Assembly: GCA_051646185.1 (NCBI GenBank)
Contig: JBOFCS010000191.1
Location: 1 to 13,113, forward strand
Reading direction: 5' to 3'
Origin: JBOFCS01 sp051646185
Lineage (GTDB): Bacteria; Actinomycetota; Actinomycetes; Mycobacteriales; Mycobacteriaceae
DNA length: 13,113 bases
Shown: piece by piece, positions 12,917-13,113 of the stretch
How positions within the stretch are numbered: the stretch's first letter is position 1
Layout: each line of letters begins with the position of its first letter
Program-made: the position numbers and the translations under genes
The notes under the pieces: generated by a model
Seen by the model: only the letters and a program-made list of their open reading frames with translations
Database searches by the model: none
What the model was told of the DNA's origin: nothing

Positions 12917-13113
12917 ATGGCTAATCCACAACCCGTTGGCATGAAAATATCAAATCGAACCGGATCAATCACCGCAACAATCTCCGAACAGGGTCTGCCT
13001 CTGCGTCTTCAGATTGAACAAAGTGAGATGTCCTATGGTGCAGAGGCACTTGCCCACAAAATTTTGCAACTATGCCGGCAGGGCGCGGCTAGATGTGGCG
13101 CCACACAGCGCGA
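12917..13113 (+). CDS. YbaB-like small protein, N-terminal part (runs off the window)
   Basis: The frame opens with an ATG after a good AGGAG and stays open to the right edge, giving 65 residues that start MANPQPVGMKISNRTGSITATIS. The order seen is a short basic start, a beta-type stretch GSITATISEQGLPLRLQIEQ, then a helix beginning GAEALAHKILQLCRQGA. This resembles YbaB/EbfC-fold proteins, where a G-x-v-x-a strand and a helix with gaeeLa-x2-i follow one another. YbaB-like proteins occur in mycobacterial ESX-1 regions (EspL, Rv3880c), which fits the two genes upstream. It starts nine bases after the peptidase stop, so it is very probably co-transcribed. The gene lacks its 3' end, so length and C-terminal features are unknown, and the fold assignment is tentative. 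Confidence 0.55.
   Translation, partial: MANPQPVGMKISNRTGSITATISEQGLPLRLQIEQSEMSYGAEALAHKILQLCRQGAARCGATQR

Overview
The window looks like chromosome from a Corynebacterium or close relative. The evidence is the punA-pmmB-upp nucleoside/nucleotide block found in Corynebacteriales, a PucR-type regulator, RipA-like and type VII-secretion-like proteins, and tight gene packing. Base composition judged by eye is slightly below 50% G+C, low for the genus, so I do not name a species. No tRNA, rRNA, IS element, CRISPR array or phage gene is visible, and no stretch longer than about 145 bases lacks a gene.

Layout. (1) 1-2171, plus strand: the 3' part of purine nucleoside phosphorylase, cut by the left edge, overlapping pmmB by 4 bases. 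(2) 2213-8935, minus strand: a five-gene operon read from right to left. It encodes gamma-aminobutyraldehyde dehydrogenase, 4-aminobutyrate aminotransferase (gabT), succinate-semialdehyde dehydrogenase (gabD), a tandem universal stress protein and a 12-TM APC permease. Junctions are overlapping or at most 27 bases, so one transcript is likely. (3) 8936-9076: a 141-base divergent control region with regularly spaced GACA-N3-TGTC palindromes and a nested inverted repeat in the operon leader. (4) 9077-10588, plus: a PucR-family regulator, the obvious candidate for controlling the operon. (5) 10625-11248, minus: upp, uracil phosphoribosyltransferase. (6) 11249-11366: a divergent region with three A-tracts and a perfect inverted repeat. 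(7) 11367 to the right edge, plus: a small EspC-like protein with a YxxxD signature, an NlpC/P60 cell-wall peptidase with a helical N-terminus and no Sec signal, and the start of a YbaB-like gene.

How it works together. Region 2 covers uptake of GABA or a polyamine, then 4-aminobutanal to GABA to succinate semialdehyde to succinate. The enzyme that makes 4-aminobutanal from putrescine (oxidase or aminotransferase) is not here. In Mycobacterium tuberculosis punA(deoD), pmmB and upp are adjacent (Rv3307, Rv3308, Rv3309c). Here the catabolic cluster and its regulator lie between pmmB and upp, as a self-contained insertion into salvage genes.

The least ordinary part is region 7. It pairs a small helical protein carrying the general type VII export signature with a larger protein that looks like a type VII substrate N-terminus joined to a peptidoglycan hydrolase, followed by a YbaB-like protein such as those linked to mycobacterial ESX loci. 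No secretion-machine gene is in the window, so export by a type VII system is an inference.
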